A stretch of 64,000 nt of DNA from Holdemania sp. Marseille-P2844 (GCF_900120005.1 NZ_LT635452.1:329668-393667); one strand, 5' to 3'. Shown: positions 15,196 through 24,610, counted from the first letter of the stretch. The notes: generated by a model not told the origin, from the letters alone. A program made the numbers and translations.

Positions 15196-15999
15196 ATGCC
15201 GGATTTTAATCTCCATACTCATACCGCCCGCTGCCATCACGCCGTTGGCACGGATGAAGCGTATGTTCAGGCGGCGATCAAAGCCGGATTGAAGGTTTTA
15301 GGCTTCAGCGATCATTGTCCCTTTGCTTGTTTAAGGGATCAGCGCGACCGCATGAACATTGAAGAAAAAGCCGGCTATCTAAACTCAATCGCAAACCTGA
15401 AAGAGAAATACCGGAATCAGATTACAATTCTTACCGGTTTTGAGTTTGAATATTTCCCATCGCTGCGTCCGGAGCTGCAAACGCTTCGGGAGGAAACGGA
15501 CTATATGATCATTGGCAACCACTACCTGACCCCCGGCGGCATGGATTTCTGCGAGGCGGCAGCGGATGAAAGCGTATTGCTTTATGCGCGGCGGATCGCG
15601 ATGGCGTTAGAGGAAGGTCTGGCGGATTATGTCGCGCATCCGGAATACTTTATGCTGAGCCGCGATCACTGGTCATTGGCATGCGACGAAGCGGCGCAAA
15701 TTCTCTGCGCGGCGGCAGTGAAGGCCGGGGTACCGTTGGAAATCAATCTCAAGGGTATGAAGCATGGCAAACTGGCCTATCGCGAAGGCTGGCGCTACCC
15801 CTATCCATGGGCGCGGTTCTGGGAGATTGCCGGAAGCTTTGGCTGCACGGCGGTCTACGGGCTGGACGCTCATGCTCCGGAACAGTTTGCGCTGATGCCG
15901 CAGCGGATTGCCGAGGTGAAAACGTTTATTGATATAACAGGCGTGCGCGTTTGGGAACAGTGGGATGCGCTGCGTTTGGGAAAGAAGGAAAAGCGATGA
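15196..15999 (+). CDS. PHP-domain phosphatase, histidinol-phosphatase type
   Basis: A 267-residue metal-dependent phosphoesterase of the HisK/PHP family. Metal-binding motifs are NLHTHTARCHHA (residues 5-16), GFSDHCPF, GFEFEY, a His in IGNHYL, AHPEYF, and YGLDAHAP near the C terminus. No other histidine genes are nearby, so the phosphorylated substrate may differ. The start is 15196 with GAGGGGTGA upstream; the frame extends to TTG 15181 without support. It overlaps the next gene by ATGA. Confidence 0.85.
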   Translation: MPDFNLHTHTARCHHAVGTDEAYVQAAIKAGLKVLGFSDHCPFACLRDQRDRMNIEEKAGYLNSIANLKEKYRNQITILTGFEFEYFPSLRPELQTLREETDYMIIGNHYLTPGGMDFCEAAADESVLLYARRIAMALEEGLADYVAHPEYFMLSRDHWSLACDEAAQILCAAAVKAGVPLEINLKGMKHGKLAYREGWRYPYPWARFWEIAGSFGCTAVYGLDAHAPEQFALMPQRIAEVKTFIDITGVRVWEQWDALRLGKKEKR

Positions 16000-17534
16000 A
16001 AAAAATATTGAATATCATGGCGAACCGGCTTTTCATCGTGGCCGTTTTAATTCTGCTTCAGCTGGGCTTAATCATCGGCGTGATGGTGAGTTTGTCCGGG
16101 TTCAAGCTGGTCAGCGACCTGCTTCGGTTCATCAACTTCTTTTTAATTATTTACATCGTGAATAAACAGGAAAATCCGTCGTATAAACTGGCCTGGATCA
16201 TTCTGGTGCTCGTCTTCCCGCTGTTCGGCGGGTTGTTTTATCTGATGTTCGGGGGACGGAAAATGCCGAAGGCACTGCGTCGGGAAGCGATGGCGGAAGC
16301 GGCCAGGACGCATCCGGTGCTGCCGCGCAATGAAAAAATCCTGACTGAAATTGAGGATCAGAATGAACAGGTCGTCAAGCAGTTCCGGTACGTGCTCAAC
16401 AACGCTTACTATCCGGTCTATAAGAATACGGAAGCGACCTATTGTCCGACCGGCGAGGTGAAGTTCTGGCACATGCTTCAGGAATTGAAGAAAGCCGAGC
16501 GGTATATCTTTCTGGAATATTTCATCATCGACAACGGAATCATGTGGGATTCCATTTTGGAAATCTTGATCGAAAAGGTGAAGCAGGGCGTCGATGTGCG
16601 GGTGATGTACGATGACGCCGGCTGCGTTTACACGCTGCCGGCCAATTACCGTAAAATCTTGGAAAAGCTGGGAATCCGCTGCGCCGTGTTCAATCCGTTA
16701 AAAGCCCGGCTGGTAATCCAGATGAATAACCGCGATCACCGCAAGATCTGTGTGATCGACGGAAAAATCGGCTTTGTCGGCGGAATCAATCTGGCCGACG
16801 AATACATCAATGCGTATGAGAAATACGGCCATTGGAAAGACACGGCGGTGATGCTGAAGGGCGAGGCCGTGTGGAGTCTGACCGTCATGTTCTTGCAGTT
16901 CTGGAACTTTGTTTATAAAGACATGGCCCCGAGTAACTACGACGATTACTGGCCGGTCTACAAGCCGGAGGAACAACCGCAGAGCGACGGTTACATCCAG
17001 CCGTTTTCCGACAGTCCGACGGACGAGGAAGAAGTCGGGGCGACGATTCATTTCAACATCATCAATCAGGCCCGGCATTACGTCTACATTCATACGCCGT
17101 ATTTAATCATTGGCTATGAGATGCAGCGGGCTCTGGAAACCGCAGCCAAGGCCGGCGTCGATGTGCGCATCACGGTGCCGCACGTACCGGATAAAAAGCT
17201 GGTGTTTATGGTCACGCGCGCCAACTATGAGCCGTTGTTAAAAGCGGGCGTGAAGATTTACGAGTACACGCCGGGCTTTATTCATTCAAAATCCTTTGTC
17301 AGCGACGATGAGATCGGGCTGTGCGGCACGACCAACATGGATTACCGCAGCTACTATCTGCATTTTGAGTGCGGGGTGCTGACCTATAAGAGTTCGATCA
17401 TCAAAGATATGAAGCAGGACTATATCGACACCCTGAAGGATTGCCGCGAAGTCACGCTGAAGGATTGCCGGGATACGCCGGCGGTAGTGCGGCTGGTCCG
17501 GGCCATCCTGAATCTGTTCGCACCGATGATGTAG
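15996..17534 (+). CDS. cls: Cardiolipin synthase
   Basis: A 512-residue membrane phospholipase-D-family enzyme that joins two phosphatidylglycerols to cardiolipin. Two N-terminal transmembrane helices (about 10-30 and 35-65) are followed by two HKD motifs: NNRDHRKICVIDG (about 243-255) and FIHSKSFVSDDEIG (about 428-441). The C terminus MM follows a hydrophobic helix. Start 15996 overlaps the PHP stop. The longer frame from 15951 is an overlap artefact. Confidence 0.93.
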   Translation: MKKILNIMANRLFIVAVLILLQLGLIIGVMVSLSGFKLVSDLLRFINFFLIIYIVNKQENPSYKLAWIILVLVFPLFGGLFYLMFGGRKMPKALRREAMAEAARTHPVLPRNEKILTEIEDQNEQVVKQFRYVLNNAYYPVYKNTEATYCPTGEVKFWHMLQELKKAERYIFLEYFIIDNGIMWDSILEILIEKVKQGVDVRVMYDDAGCVYTLPANYRKILEKLGIRCAVFNPLKARLVIQMNNRDHRKICVIDGKIGFVGGINLADEYINAYEKYGHWKDTAVMLKGEAVWSLTVMFLQFWNFVYKDMAPSNYDDYWPVYKPEEQPQSDGYIQPFSDSPTDEEEVGATIHFNIINQARHYVYIHTPYLIIGYEMQRALETAAKAGVDVRITVPHVPDKKLVFMVTRANYEPLLKAGVKIYEYTPGFIHSKSFVSDDEIGLCGTTNMDYRSYYLHFECGVLTYKSSIIKDMKQDYIDTLKDCREVTLKDCRDTPAVVRLVRAILNLFAPMM

Positions 17535-17616
17535 GTGAATCGGCATCGGATGCTGACGGATGGCATGCCGGAAAGAATACTGAAATCCAGAAATGAGCAG
17601 AAAGAAGGCGCAGAGA

Positions 17617-18063
17617 ATGAACAGCGTGCAGGTCAGCTTTCATCCCCATACCGAAGCGATTCCCCTGAAGTATGTCGTCATCGTTTTGTTTGACGGTGAT
17701 CAGGTGCTGTGGGCGCGGCATGCCCGGCGGGCTACCTGGGAAATTCCAGGCGGCCATATTGAACCGGATGAAACTCCGCGTCAGGCGGCTGAACGCGAGC
17801 TGTGGGAGGAAACCGGCATCACCAAAGCGGCGCTTCAGCCATGCTGCATTTACACCGTCAGCCAGGATGAGCGGTCCACCAGCGGGATGCTTTATTATGC
17901 GACCTCAGGCGAACCGGGACCGCTTCCCGCATTTGAAATGGCGGAAGTCCGCTGGTTCAGCGGGCTGCCCGATGAGTTGACCTATCCTCAGATTCAGCCG
18001 CGGTTATGGCGGCAGGCAAAACGGATCAGGGCTGAGGATTTGGCAAAGTCCTTCACCCGTTAG
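17617..18063 (+). CDS. NUDIX hydrolase
   Basis: A 148-residue nucleoside-diphosphate-linked hydrolase with a complete Nudix box: GGHIEPDETPRQAAERELWE then ETGI (about residues 45-68). The core fits MutT or 8-oxo-dGTPase-like enzymes; substrate not predictable. Start 17617 has AAAGAAGG at good spacing; ATG 17593 is possible but poorly supported. Confidence 0.85.
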   Translation: MNSVQVSFHPHTEAIPLKYVVIVLFDGDQVLWARHARRATWEIPGGHIEPDETPRQAAERELWEETGITKAALQPCCIYTVSQDERSTSGMLYYATSGEPGPLPAFEMAEVRWFSGLPDELTYPQIQPRLWRQAKRIRAEDLAKSFTR

Positions 18064-18106
18064 CCCCGCGACGAAGATCACAATATCCATTTCCCGCAAA
18101 AACAGG

Positions 18107-18132
18107 CAGCCCGGTTATCCGGGCTGTTTCTT
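18107..18132 (+). terminator. Terminator after NUDIX gene
   Basis: Stem CAGCCCGG/CCGGGCTG, loop TTAT, followed by TTTCTT. Confidence 0.85.
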
Positions 18133-18295
18133 AAATGAACAGGGAAAACGGCGCATTTCCCAGACGATATGGATCGCACAACAGCTGTGCAGAATCGTTA
18201 AATGTCATCTTTTCTACTGATATAAGAACTTTTTTTGCGATCGAAGACAATTAAAGATTTTGTATAATGAACGCAGAAAGATGAGGATTGTGTCA

Positions 18296-19156
18296 ATGAG
18301 AAAAAGATTGGTTTTCAGAGTCGACGACGTCGGCTATACGCCAGCCTATGACATGGGTGCGTTTAAGGCATTTGAATGCGGGATTGCGTCCTCCGCGGAC
18401 GTGATGTTCGATTCGCCGGATACCGTCGCCGCGTTAACCTGGCTGAAAGATAAGCCGTGGCTGTCGATCGGCTGGCATCGGCATCTGTGGGAAAGTCCGA
18501 TCCTGCCGCCGGAGGAAGTCCCTTCTTTAGTCAATGAAAAAGGCCGGTTTAAATGGGGACACCGGCATCCGGAGTTAATGCGGGAAGCAACCTATGAAGA
18601 CGCGTATAAGGAATTTAACGCGCAGATGGAGCTGTGTTACCGCATTCTGGGTAAATATCCCGATGTCGCCAGCGTGAAAAACAGCGAGCTGCCGCTTGAA
18701 AAAGCATTTAAAGCGGTCGTGGAAAAATACGGAATCGCCTATAATATTTTTTCCTCCGCGCCGGATCATCGCCATCCGACGGAATGTGATCCGAAATATA
18801 AGGCATTGCGTTATTATTCTTACGGCCTGGCAACAAACTCCAGCTATAAGCTGGAAGATTTCAAAGATTATCAGCCGCTGGAAAAAATGATGGCGCTGCG
18901 GTGGACAGACGCCGAGGAAGTTTTCATGTATGGCTGGCATCCAGGCTATTGCGACGATCACATCATGGAAGAATCGACCTGTAATCTTCATCGATGCAAA
19001 GAGCTGCAGGCATGCACGAGCGAGGAATATAAAAACTGGATTATTGAAAACAAAATTGAATTGGTGAATCAGCGCGACGTTCTTTATGGAACAAACGAGT
19101 TTCAGGATCATTTGAAAGCGATCGGCAGTCCGCTGTGGATCGGAAATTTTAAATAA
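18296..19156 (+). CDS. YdjC/ChbG-type carbohydrate deacetylase-like protein
   Basis: A 286-residue protein of the YdjC fold, related to chitooligosaccharide deacetylases. The metal-binding pattern is visible: VFRVDDVGYT (Asp-Asp, residues 6-15), SIGWHRHLWESP, and a C-terminal MYGWHPGYCDD. TATAAT at 18263-18268 shows that the start must lie downstream, so 18296 with GATGAGGA is chosen over the longer frame. The substrate is probably an N-acetylated sugar (family inference). Single gene. Confidence 0.8.
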   Translation: MRKRLVFRVDDVGYTPAYDMGAFKAFECGIASSADVMFDSPDTVAALTWLKDKPWLSIGWHRHLWESPILPPEEVPSLVNEKGRFKWGHRHPELMREATYEDAYKEFNAQMELCYRILGKYPDVASVKNSELPLEKAFKAVVEKYGIAYNIFSSAPDHRHPTECDPKYKALRYYSYGLATNSSYKLEDFKDYQPLEKMMALRWTDAEEVFMYGWHPGYCDDHIMEESTCNLHRCKELQACTSEEYKNWIIENKIELVNQRDVLYGTNEFQDHLKAIGSPLWIGNFK

Positions 19157-19211
19157 ATTCCAACACCTGCGCCGCTTTGTCGAAAGCGGTCGGAAAAACA
19201 GGCGGAAAGGC

Positions 19212-19240
19212 TTGCATCTTCATCCTATTTTTGGTATATT
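19212..19240 (+). promoter_or_regulatory. mntP promoter
   Basis: TTGCAT (19212-19217), 17-bp spacer, TATATT (19235-19240), upstream of the riboswitch. Confidence 0.65.
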
Positions 19241-19246
19241 GAACAT

Positions 19247-19380
19247 ACTTCTTGAGGGAGTAGTTTGCGTGGGGAAACCTGCGTGTCAAATCAACACAAT
19301 GGCGGTTTGCCGCCTGGTTTGGCTTAATGAACAAGACTCAAGCATAGGCTTTAACGAGCTTATGCCTGGGTCTTTTTTTA
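19247..19380 (+). ncRNA. yybP-ykoY manganese riboswitch
   Basis: The leader has the family's conserved pieces: GAGGGAGTAG (19254-19263), the second-strand segment with TCAACAC, and an expression platform. The platform is a terminator hairpin, AGACTCAAGCATA against TATGCCTGGGTCT (19335-19373), followed by seven T. Position directly before mntP is the classic context: Mn2+ binding favours read-through and so induces the exporter. Confidence 0.85.
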
Positions 19381-19399
19381 GGAAGAAAGAGGGAAATGT

Positions 19400-19987
19400 A
19401 TGGATGCAAATGTTATGGATGCGGTCACGTTAGTCATGTTAGCGGTCGGTTTGGCGATGGACGCATTTGCGGTGTCGATCACCGACGGCTTATGTTATGA
19501 AAACTTTCACCGCAAAGAAGCGCTGATCACTTCCGGGGCGTTCGGCTTGTTCCAGGGAATCATGCCGCTGATCGGCTATTTCTGCGGCCGGATGTTCAGC
19601 GACGCGATCAGCTCGATCGACCATTGGATCGCGCTGATTCTGCTGGGCGTGATCGGGCTGAATATGATTAAAGAAGCGTGGCAGGAAAGCCGGGAATCGG
19701 AATGTGAAAACTGCGGGAATAAAACGCTGACGCTGCCGACGATCTTGATGCAGGCAGTTGCCACCAGTATCGACGCTCTGGCAGTGGGAATCAGCTTCGC
19801 GGTCATTCACGTCAATATTTTTACTGCCTGTCTGTTGATCTGCGGTATCACTTTCGGACTGAGCCTGATCGGTGCGGCAATGGGGAAACGTTTCGGTTCG
19901 ATGGTCAAAGAAAAAGCCCGGGTGCTGGGCGGTGTGATTTTGATTCTGATCGGGCTGCGGATCTTTGTGGAACACATGTTTTTCTGA
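19400..19987 (+). CDS. mntP: Manganese efflux pump MntP
   Basis: A 195-residue six-helix membrane protein exporting Mn2+. Family hallmarks are AVGLAMDAFAVSITDG (Asp in helix 1, about 17-32) and ATSIDALAVGISFA (Asp in helix 4, about 121-134). A short charged loop with CENCG (about 100-104) joins the two halves. Controlled by the Mn riboswitch above. Ribosome binding site AGAGGGA. Closed by a terminator. Confidence 0.93.
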   Translation: MDANVMDAVTLVMLAVGLAMDAFAVSITDGLCYENFHRKEALITSGAFGLFQGIMPLIGYFCGRMFSDAISSIDHWIALILLGVIGLNMIKEAWQESRESECENCGNKTLTLPTILMQAVATSIDALAVGISFAVIHVNIFTACLLICGITFGLSLIGAAMGKRFGSMVKEKARVLGGVILILIGLRIFVEHMFF

Positions 19988-20029
19988 AATCTGCGGAAAT
20001 ATCCTCATGAAAGTCATTGCAAAAATAAA

Positions 20030-20058
20030 AACTTCTTACGCGGGTAAGAGGTTTTTTT
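20030..20058 (+). terminator. Terminator after mntP
   Basis: Stem AACTTCTTAC/GTAAGAGGTT (one wobble pair), loop GCG, followed by seven T. Confidence 0.85.
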
Positions 20059-20077
20059 TAGATGAAATTGAAGGGAG

Positions 20078-20572
20078 TCAACGCAGCCGAAATAGAATTT
20101 CCCGGGCAATGGACCGGGGTTCGCGTCCGGTTGTTTCTATTTTTTCTGAGTCAATGTCGTCATAATGAGGAAGCCGGGCCAAGCTGCGCTCAAGACAGTC
20201 CGGTGTTCGCAGGCCCCGGTCGATGTCAGACTGCAGCTGGCGGCGCAGCTGAGCAGGGGAAGGCGATAAGGTAAAATGATTGAAAGTAAACTCGCCGTGA
20301 AGCCGTTTTAAAATCGAACGCACGGTTTCGGGGTCGTCCATCACCCAGCTGAACAAAATATAATCGAAGTCCGGCTGGGCGAGGAACTGATTCAATAAAT
20401 AGGTAATATTGTCCAGAACCATCGCTTTGGTTTGATCATTAACCTGAAACGGCATCATCCAGCACCAATCCCCGTCCAGCCAGACGCTGCGGGTAAGCGG
20501 TTCGCTGCAGAAGCGGCGGATCGTGGTTTTTTCGCAGCCCATCGTAGCGCTGATAAAAATAACTTTCTTCAT
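20078..20572 (-). CDS. P-loop nucleotide kinase-like protein with altered Walker A
   Basis: A 164-residue protein. The N terminus KVIFISATMGCEKTT aligns with the GTMGxGKT type of P-loop, but two glycines are replaced (Ala and Glu), leaving only MG.EKTT. The rest matches the AAA-like small-kinase layout: a DGDWCW strand, FDYILFSWVM, and a C-terminal RSIAREIL helix. ATP use is therefore uncertain. Start 20572 has AGGAAG upstream; the GTG two codons earlier is unlikely. Single gene, convergent with mntP. Confidence 0.7.
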   Translation of the reverse strand: MKKVIFISATMGCEKTTIRRFCSEPLTRSVWLDGDWCWMMPFQVNDQTKAMVLDNITYLLNQFLAQPDFDYILFSWVMDDPETVRSILKRLHGEFTFNHFTLSPSPAQLRRQLQSDIDRGLRTPDCLERSLARLPHYDDIDSEKIETTGREPRSIAREILFRLR

Positions 20573-20653
20573 ATTCACTTCCTGCCTTTGTTTTTGATTA
20601 TAGCATGCTTTAGAAAGAATTAAGAATTTCCTTCAGTGTTCGGCGGAGGAACA

Positions 20654-20662
20654 TGTTAAAAT
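20654..20662 (+). promoter_or_regulatory. Extended -10 promoter of amidase gene
   Basis: TGTTAAAAT, an extended -10, 36 bases before the start codon. Confidence 0.55.
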
Positions 20663-20697
20663 AAAATTAAGTTTATTTCGCAGATTGGGGATGTTTT

Positions 20698-21432
20698 ATG
20701 AATACTCAACAAGGAAAAACCGCCGCGCGTCAACGGGCGGTTTCCTCGCGTTCTTCGTCAGGGAAACAGAAACGGGCACATAAACGTTACCGCCTGAAAG
20801 CGTCGGTCCGCCGCAAGCTGGCGATTTTGGGCGTGCTGGCAGGGCTGATCGTCGTCGCGCTGCTTTTGTTGTGGCTGTGGCCGGTGCGGGAAAATCGGAT
20901 CTATCATACCGAAGGCGTGCAGCTGCAGACAGTCAATGGGATTGAAGTCGTGCATGATTACATTCCCGAGGGACATCAGAACCGGCCTGGGATCCAACGT
21001 GAGATCCACTGGATCGTCATTCACGAGACAGACAACGAAGCAGCCAGCGCGGACGCCTGGCATCATAACGAATATTTAAAGACGAATGAAACGGATATCA
21101 ATTCCTGGCATTATACGGTTGACGATCATTCCATCTATCATTCCCTGCCGGATGAGGAAGTCGGCTGGCATGCGGGCGATAAAATGACGGAAAACGGCGG
21201 CAATATGACGGGCATCGGTATCGAGCTGTGCGTCAACGAAGGCAATGATTTTGAAAAGACAATGGAAAACGCGGCCGCACTGTGCGCCGAACTGATGAAG
21301 GTGTATGATCTGCGAATTGAAGATATCAGGCAGCATCATGATTTCTCCGGCAAGGACTGTCCGCATCGGATTTTATCAGCCAAAAGGACGGAAGAATTCG
21401 TAAAAATGGTTCAAGAAGCGACGAAACCATGA
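20698..21432 (+). CDS. N-acetylmuramoyl-L-alanine amidase (Amidase_2), membrane-anchored
   Basis: A 244-residue cell-wall hydrolase. The N terminus is very basic (1-40), followed by one transmembrane helix (about 42-64). The extracellular T7-lysozyme-like domain (about 85-240) has zinc ligands His in WIVIHETDN, and His plus Cys in QHHDFSGKDCP, with WHAGD before them. It cleaves the bond between MurNAc and L-Ala. Own extended -10 promoter. Confidence 0.88.
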   Translation: MNTQQGKTAARQRAVSSRSSSGKQKRAHKRYRLKASVRRKLAILGVLAGLIVVALLLLWLWPVRENRIYHTEGVQLQTVNGIEVVHDYIPEGHQNRPGIQREIHWIVIHETDNEAASADAWHHNEYLKTNETDINSWHYTVDDHSIYHSLPDEEVGWHAGDKMTENGGNMTGIGIELCVNEGNDFEKTMENAAALCAELMKVYDLRIEDIRQHHDFSGKDCPHRILSAKRTEEFVKMVQEATKP

Positions 21433-21459
21433 TTTTGTAGTGGTAAATTCAGTTTTTTT

Positions 21460-21468
21460 TGTTACAAT
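21460..21468 (+). promoter_or_regulatory. Extended -10 promoter of patatin gene
   Basis: TGTTACAAT, 28 bases before the patatin-like start codon, preceded by a T run. Confidence 0.5.
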
Positions 21469-21495
21469 AAATGACTGGATGATTGAGGTGAATTT

Positions 21496-22350
21496 ATGGG
21501 AAAAACCGGACTGGTTTTAGAAGGCGGCGGCATGCGCGGCGCCTATACGGCTGGGGTTTTGACATGGCTGATCGACCAGGGCATCGAATTTGACTACGGC
21601 GTGGGCATTTCGGCCGGCGCGATGAACCTGTGCAGCTTTGCGATGCGGAATAAGCAGTATCTGTATGATGTCGGTGTTATCTACATGCCGGACAAACGGA
21701 ATGTAGGACTGAATCCATTATTCAAGGAACGGCATTACGTTGGCTATGACTTCATGTTTGACCGGCTGCTGAAGGACACGATCCATTATAAACTGGACGC
21801 ACTGCGAAAGTCGCCGATGGAGATTGAGATCGGCCTGTTCAATTTAAATACTTCCAAAGTGGAGTGGGTCAGGAAACAGGAACTGGACGACGATCTGCGG
21901 CTGTTAAAAGGGGCTTGCACCTTACCGCTGGCCGGCTCGCCGGTGCCTTATCGCGATGGATTGTATATCGACGGCGGCGTCACGACGATGGTGCCGATCA
22001 AGCGTTCACTGGGGTATGGCTGCGATAAGCATCTGGTGATCGTGACCAAGGATGAGGGCTATGTGCGCAAGCCGAGCAGTAAGATGCTGCTGAACAGCTC
22101 GAAGCTGGCGTATCATAATCAGGCGTTGATCGACGCGCTGAAAATCCGCAGCGATGTATATTATGAAGAAATGAATCTGGTTGGTGATTTACAGAAGGAA
22201 GGCAGAGCGTTGTTGTTAAGACCTTCCAAGAATCTGGGCGTGAAGCGGTTCTCCGGCGATGCGGAAGCTTTGAAGCAGTTATTTGAACTGGGCAAGGTCG
22301 ATTGTGAAACGCGGAAAGCGGAGCTGCTGGATTTCCTGGGCAAAGTATGA
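21496..22350 (+). CDS. Patatin-like phospholipase
   Basis: A 284-residue acyl hydrolase with a Ser-Asp dyad. It has the glycine-rich oxyanion loop LEGGGMRGAY (8-17), nucleophile GISAG (38-42), and DGG with the catalytic Asp in YIDGGVTTMVP (about 157). The family acts on phospholipids or other lipids; substrate unknown. No signal peptide. Single gene with its own promoter and a terminator. Confidence 0.9.
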   Translation: MGKTGLVLEGGGMRGAYTAGVLTWLIDQGIEFDYGVGISAGAMNLCSFAMRNKQYLYDVGVIYMPDKRNVGLNPLFKERHYVGYDFMFDRLLKDTIHYKLDALRKSPMEIEIGLFNLNTSKVEWVRKQELDDDLRLLKGACTLPLAGSPVPYRDGLYIDGGVTTMVPIKRSLGYGCDKHLVIVTKDEGYVRKPSSKMLLNSSKLAYHNQALIDALKIRSDVYYEEMNLVGDLQKEGRALLLRPSKNLGVKRFSGDAEALKQLFELGKVDCETRKAELLDFLGKV

Positions 22351-22376
22351 GTTCAATGCAAAAAGAAACAAAAACG

Positions 22377-22408
22377 ATTTCTGATCAGTTTGATCAGGAA
22401 TTTTTTTG
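22377..22408 (+). terminator. Terminator after patatin gene
   Basis: Stem TTTCTGATCA/TGATCAGGAA (one mismatch), followed by seven T. Confidence 0.75.
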
Positions 22409-22633
22409 TTTTTCGCTCTGCGCACTCTCCCGACCTATTCCATTGGCTTCTGAAACAGGCAAGCATTCAAGCGTGAAGATCAGAATTAATAAGCGTAGAT
22501 AACAGAGTAGATAACAGAAATAAGATAGTGATATTATGATAAAATGTTTAATTTTACTTTTTTACTATTTTAATTACTGAAAATTTGAGTACAATAAGAA
22601 GATAGTCACTAAAAAAGGATACTTAAAAGAAAT

Positions 22634-24529
22634 ATGATGAAATATAAAGCCATGATTAATCACGTGATTCAACTAAAAAAAGAGAAACCGATCCTGATGT
22701 GGGCCGGTACAATTCTGATCATCGCGCTCGTTTCATTCTTGATCGCTTCGTTCTTCTGCTTTCCCTTTAACAACGGTCAGGTTCATCTGGGCGCCGATAC
22801 CGGTTTCCACATCAACCGGATTATCAGCCTGATGGAGGCCCAGCAGAACAACGTCGAATACCCCTATCTGTTCTGGAATCAGAATTACAATTTCGGATAT
22901 CCGACGCCGATCTTTTACTGCAACCTCTTTCTGTACTGGCCGGCCGCGCTGTTGACGGACGGCATGCTTCCGGTGCTGGTGTATAAGAAGTATGTGTTCG
23001 GGTTAGTCTGGATTGCGACGATGATGATCGGTCTGTGCAGCTATAAGGTAAGCAAGCGCAGCGGTTACGCGGCGATTCTGGCGATGCTGCTGTTCATGCT
23101 GAACACTCACAGCATTACCGATATTCTGCGGCGGGGCGGACTGGGCGAGCTGCTGGCGCTGGTCTTCATTCCGATCTGTCTGGCGGGAATCTATCAGACG
23201 ATGTACAAGGACAGCCGGCGCTGGATCTGGCTGGCGGTGGGGTATTGCGGCTTGGTGCTTTCGCACAACATCAGCTTTATCTTAATGTGCATTGTATTCG
23301 CGGTCTTCGCTTTGATCAACATGAAGAAGCTGTGGCGGGAAAAAATCCGGATCCTGAATATCCTGCAGGCGATTCTGGCGGCGCTGGCCTGCGCCTGGTT
23401 CTTCATCGCTCCGATGCTGGAACAGATGGGTGCGGTGGATATGGTCGTCTCGCATACGTTTAATCTGGGCGGCGGACTGGCGGCTTCCGCTGTCGATCTG
23501 TCGGAAATCTTCAACTTCACCGTCGATACTACGGTGTATCTGAATAATTCTCCGGGGCCGTTTCTGATCTTCATGCCGCTGATCGGCTTCGCGGTAAAGG
23601 AGAAGCGCAAGCGCAACCCGTTTATATTTCACTGTTGGATTATCGGCTATGCGTCGATGTTGATGATGACGAAGCTGTTTCCCTGGCAGCTGTTTCCGTT
23701 TTTCAGCTTCATGCAGTTTGTGCAGCGGCTGCTGCCGGTCTGCATTCCGATGCTGGCGCTGGCCGGCGGGTATTACTGGTCTGTTTTCATCCGGAATTTT
23801 AAGCGGGTGGAATTCAGGATCCTGCTGAAAACAGTCAGCGTAATCGTGATCTTGATTCCAACCTATTCTATGCTGAAGGTGAATTATGATCAGATCTACG
23901 GCTATCCGGATTCCATGACGGTGGAGGAAGCGCAGCTGAATGTTTATGGAGAAACCCAGGAAACTGCGGTCTACAATGTCCAGCAGTTAAGCAGCGCGGA
24001 TTATCTGCCGTATGACGTGGACGTCGATTACAAGGATTACCGCGAATGGGTGAAATGGGCGGTGTCGCCAAGCGAATCGTTTATCGACAGCAGTATGAAG
24101 CGGCTGATCAATGATAAGAACGTTGATGAAAGCGAGTATGGGCATTTCAAGTTTGTTGTAAAATCGGGGCCAAGCGGCCAGTGGCTCACCGTCCCGCGGA
24201 CGTATTATTACGGCTATGAGGTTGATGCGATCAAGGAGGGCGAAGTGATCGCCACGATTATTCCTTACGCTGCAAAGAACACCGGACTGGTCACGTTTGA
24301 CATGTTGGAAAGTGAAGGGCCGATTACCTATGACGTCGTCTACCGCCCAACTTCCGTTCAGACTTCCAGCATGGCTTTTTCGATTGCAGCCGTAAAGGTT
24401 GTCCTTGTGCTTTATGTTCTGGAACGCATTCTGTATTACGCGCTGGCGCTGACCCGGGGATTTCGCAAAGCTTCAGCGAAATCGACGCAGCGACCGACAA
24501 ATCCGAAACGGTCGGAATCGCGGGAATAG
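22634..24529 (+). CDS. Large polytopic membrane protein, glycosyltransferase-C-like
   Basis: A 631-residue protein with about twelve transmembrane helices, then an extracellular region (about 420-570), one last helix and a basic cytoplasmic tail. The first loop has the LGADTGFHINRI motif followed by NFGYPTPIFY, typical of YfhO/GT-C-type membrane glycosyltransferases and of the '6-pyruvoyl-tetrahydropterin synthase-related' membrane family. A role in transferring sugars from lipid carriers to wall polymers is an inference. The SD is weak (AAAGGA, 14 bases away). TGATAAAAT at 22537-22545 may be the promoter. Confidence 0.7.
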   Translation: MMKYKAMINHVIQLKKEKPILMWAGTILIIALVSFLIASFFCFPFNNGQVHLGADTGFHINRIISLMEAQQNNVEYPYLFWNQNYNFGYPTPIFYCNLFLYWPAALLTDGMLPVLVYKKYVFGLVWIATMMIGLCSYKVSKRSGYAAILAMLLFMLNTHSITDILRRGGLGELLALVFIPICLAGIYQTMYKDSRRWIWLAVGYCGLVLSHNISFILMCIVFAVFALINMKKLWREKIRILNILQAILAALACAWFFIAPMLEQMGAVDMVVSHTFNLGGGLAASAVDLSEIFNFTVDTTVYLNNSPGPFLIFMPLIGFAVKEKRKRNPFIFHCWIIGYASMLMMTKLFPWQLFPFFSFMQFVQRLLPVCIPMLALAGGYYWSVFIRNFKRVEFRILLKTVSVIVILIPTYSMLKVNYDQIYGYPDSMTVEEAQLNVYGETQETAVYNVQQLSSADYLPYDVDVDYKDYREWVKWAVSPSESFIDSSMKRLINDKNVDESEYGHFKFVVKSGPSGQWLTVPRTYYYGYEVDAIKEGEVIATIIPYAAKNTGLVTFDMLESEGPITYDVVYRPTSVQTSSMAFSIAAVKVVLVLYVLERILYYALALTRGFRKASAKSTQRPTNPKRSESRE

Positions 24530-24587
24530 CGCGGGCTGGTTCTGATCAGGATCGCTGCAAAAATAAAGGAAATCATAAAACAGAAAG

Positions 24588-24610
24588 ACGCCGGAAATAC
24601 CGGCGTTTTT
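24588..24610 (+). terminator. Terminator after large membrane protein
   Basis: Stem ACGCCGG/CCGGCGT, loop AAATA, then TTTTT. Confidence 0.85.

Noticed and set aside
16698-17093. Long minus-strand frames under cls, nagA, metK, pcrA, potA
   Set aside because: They mirror well-supported genes on the plus strand and have no independent signals.
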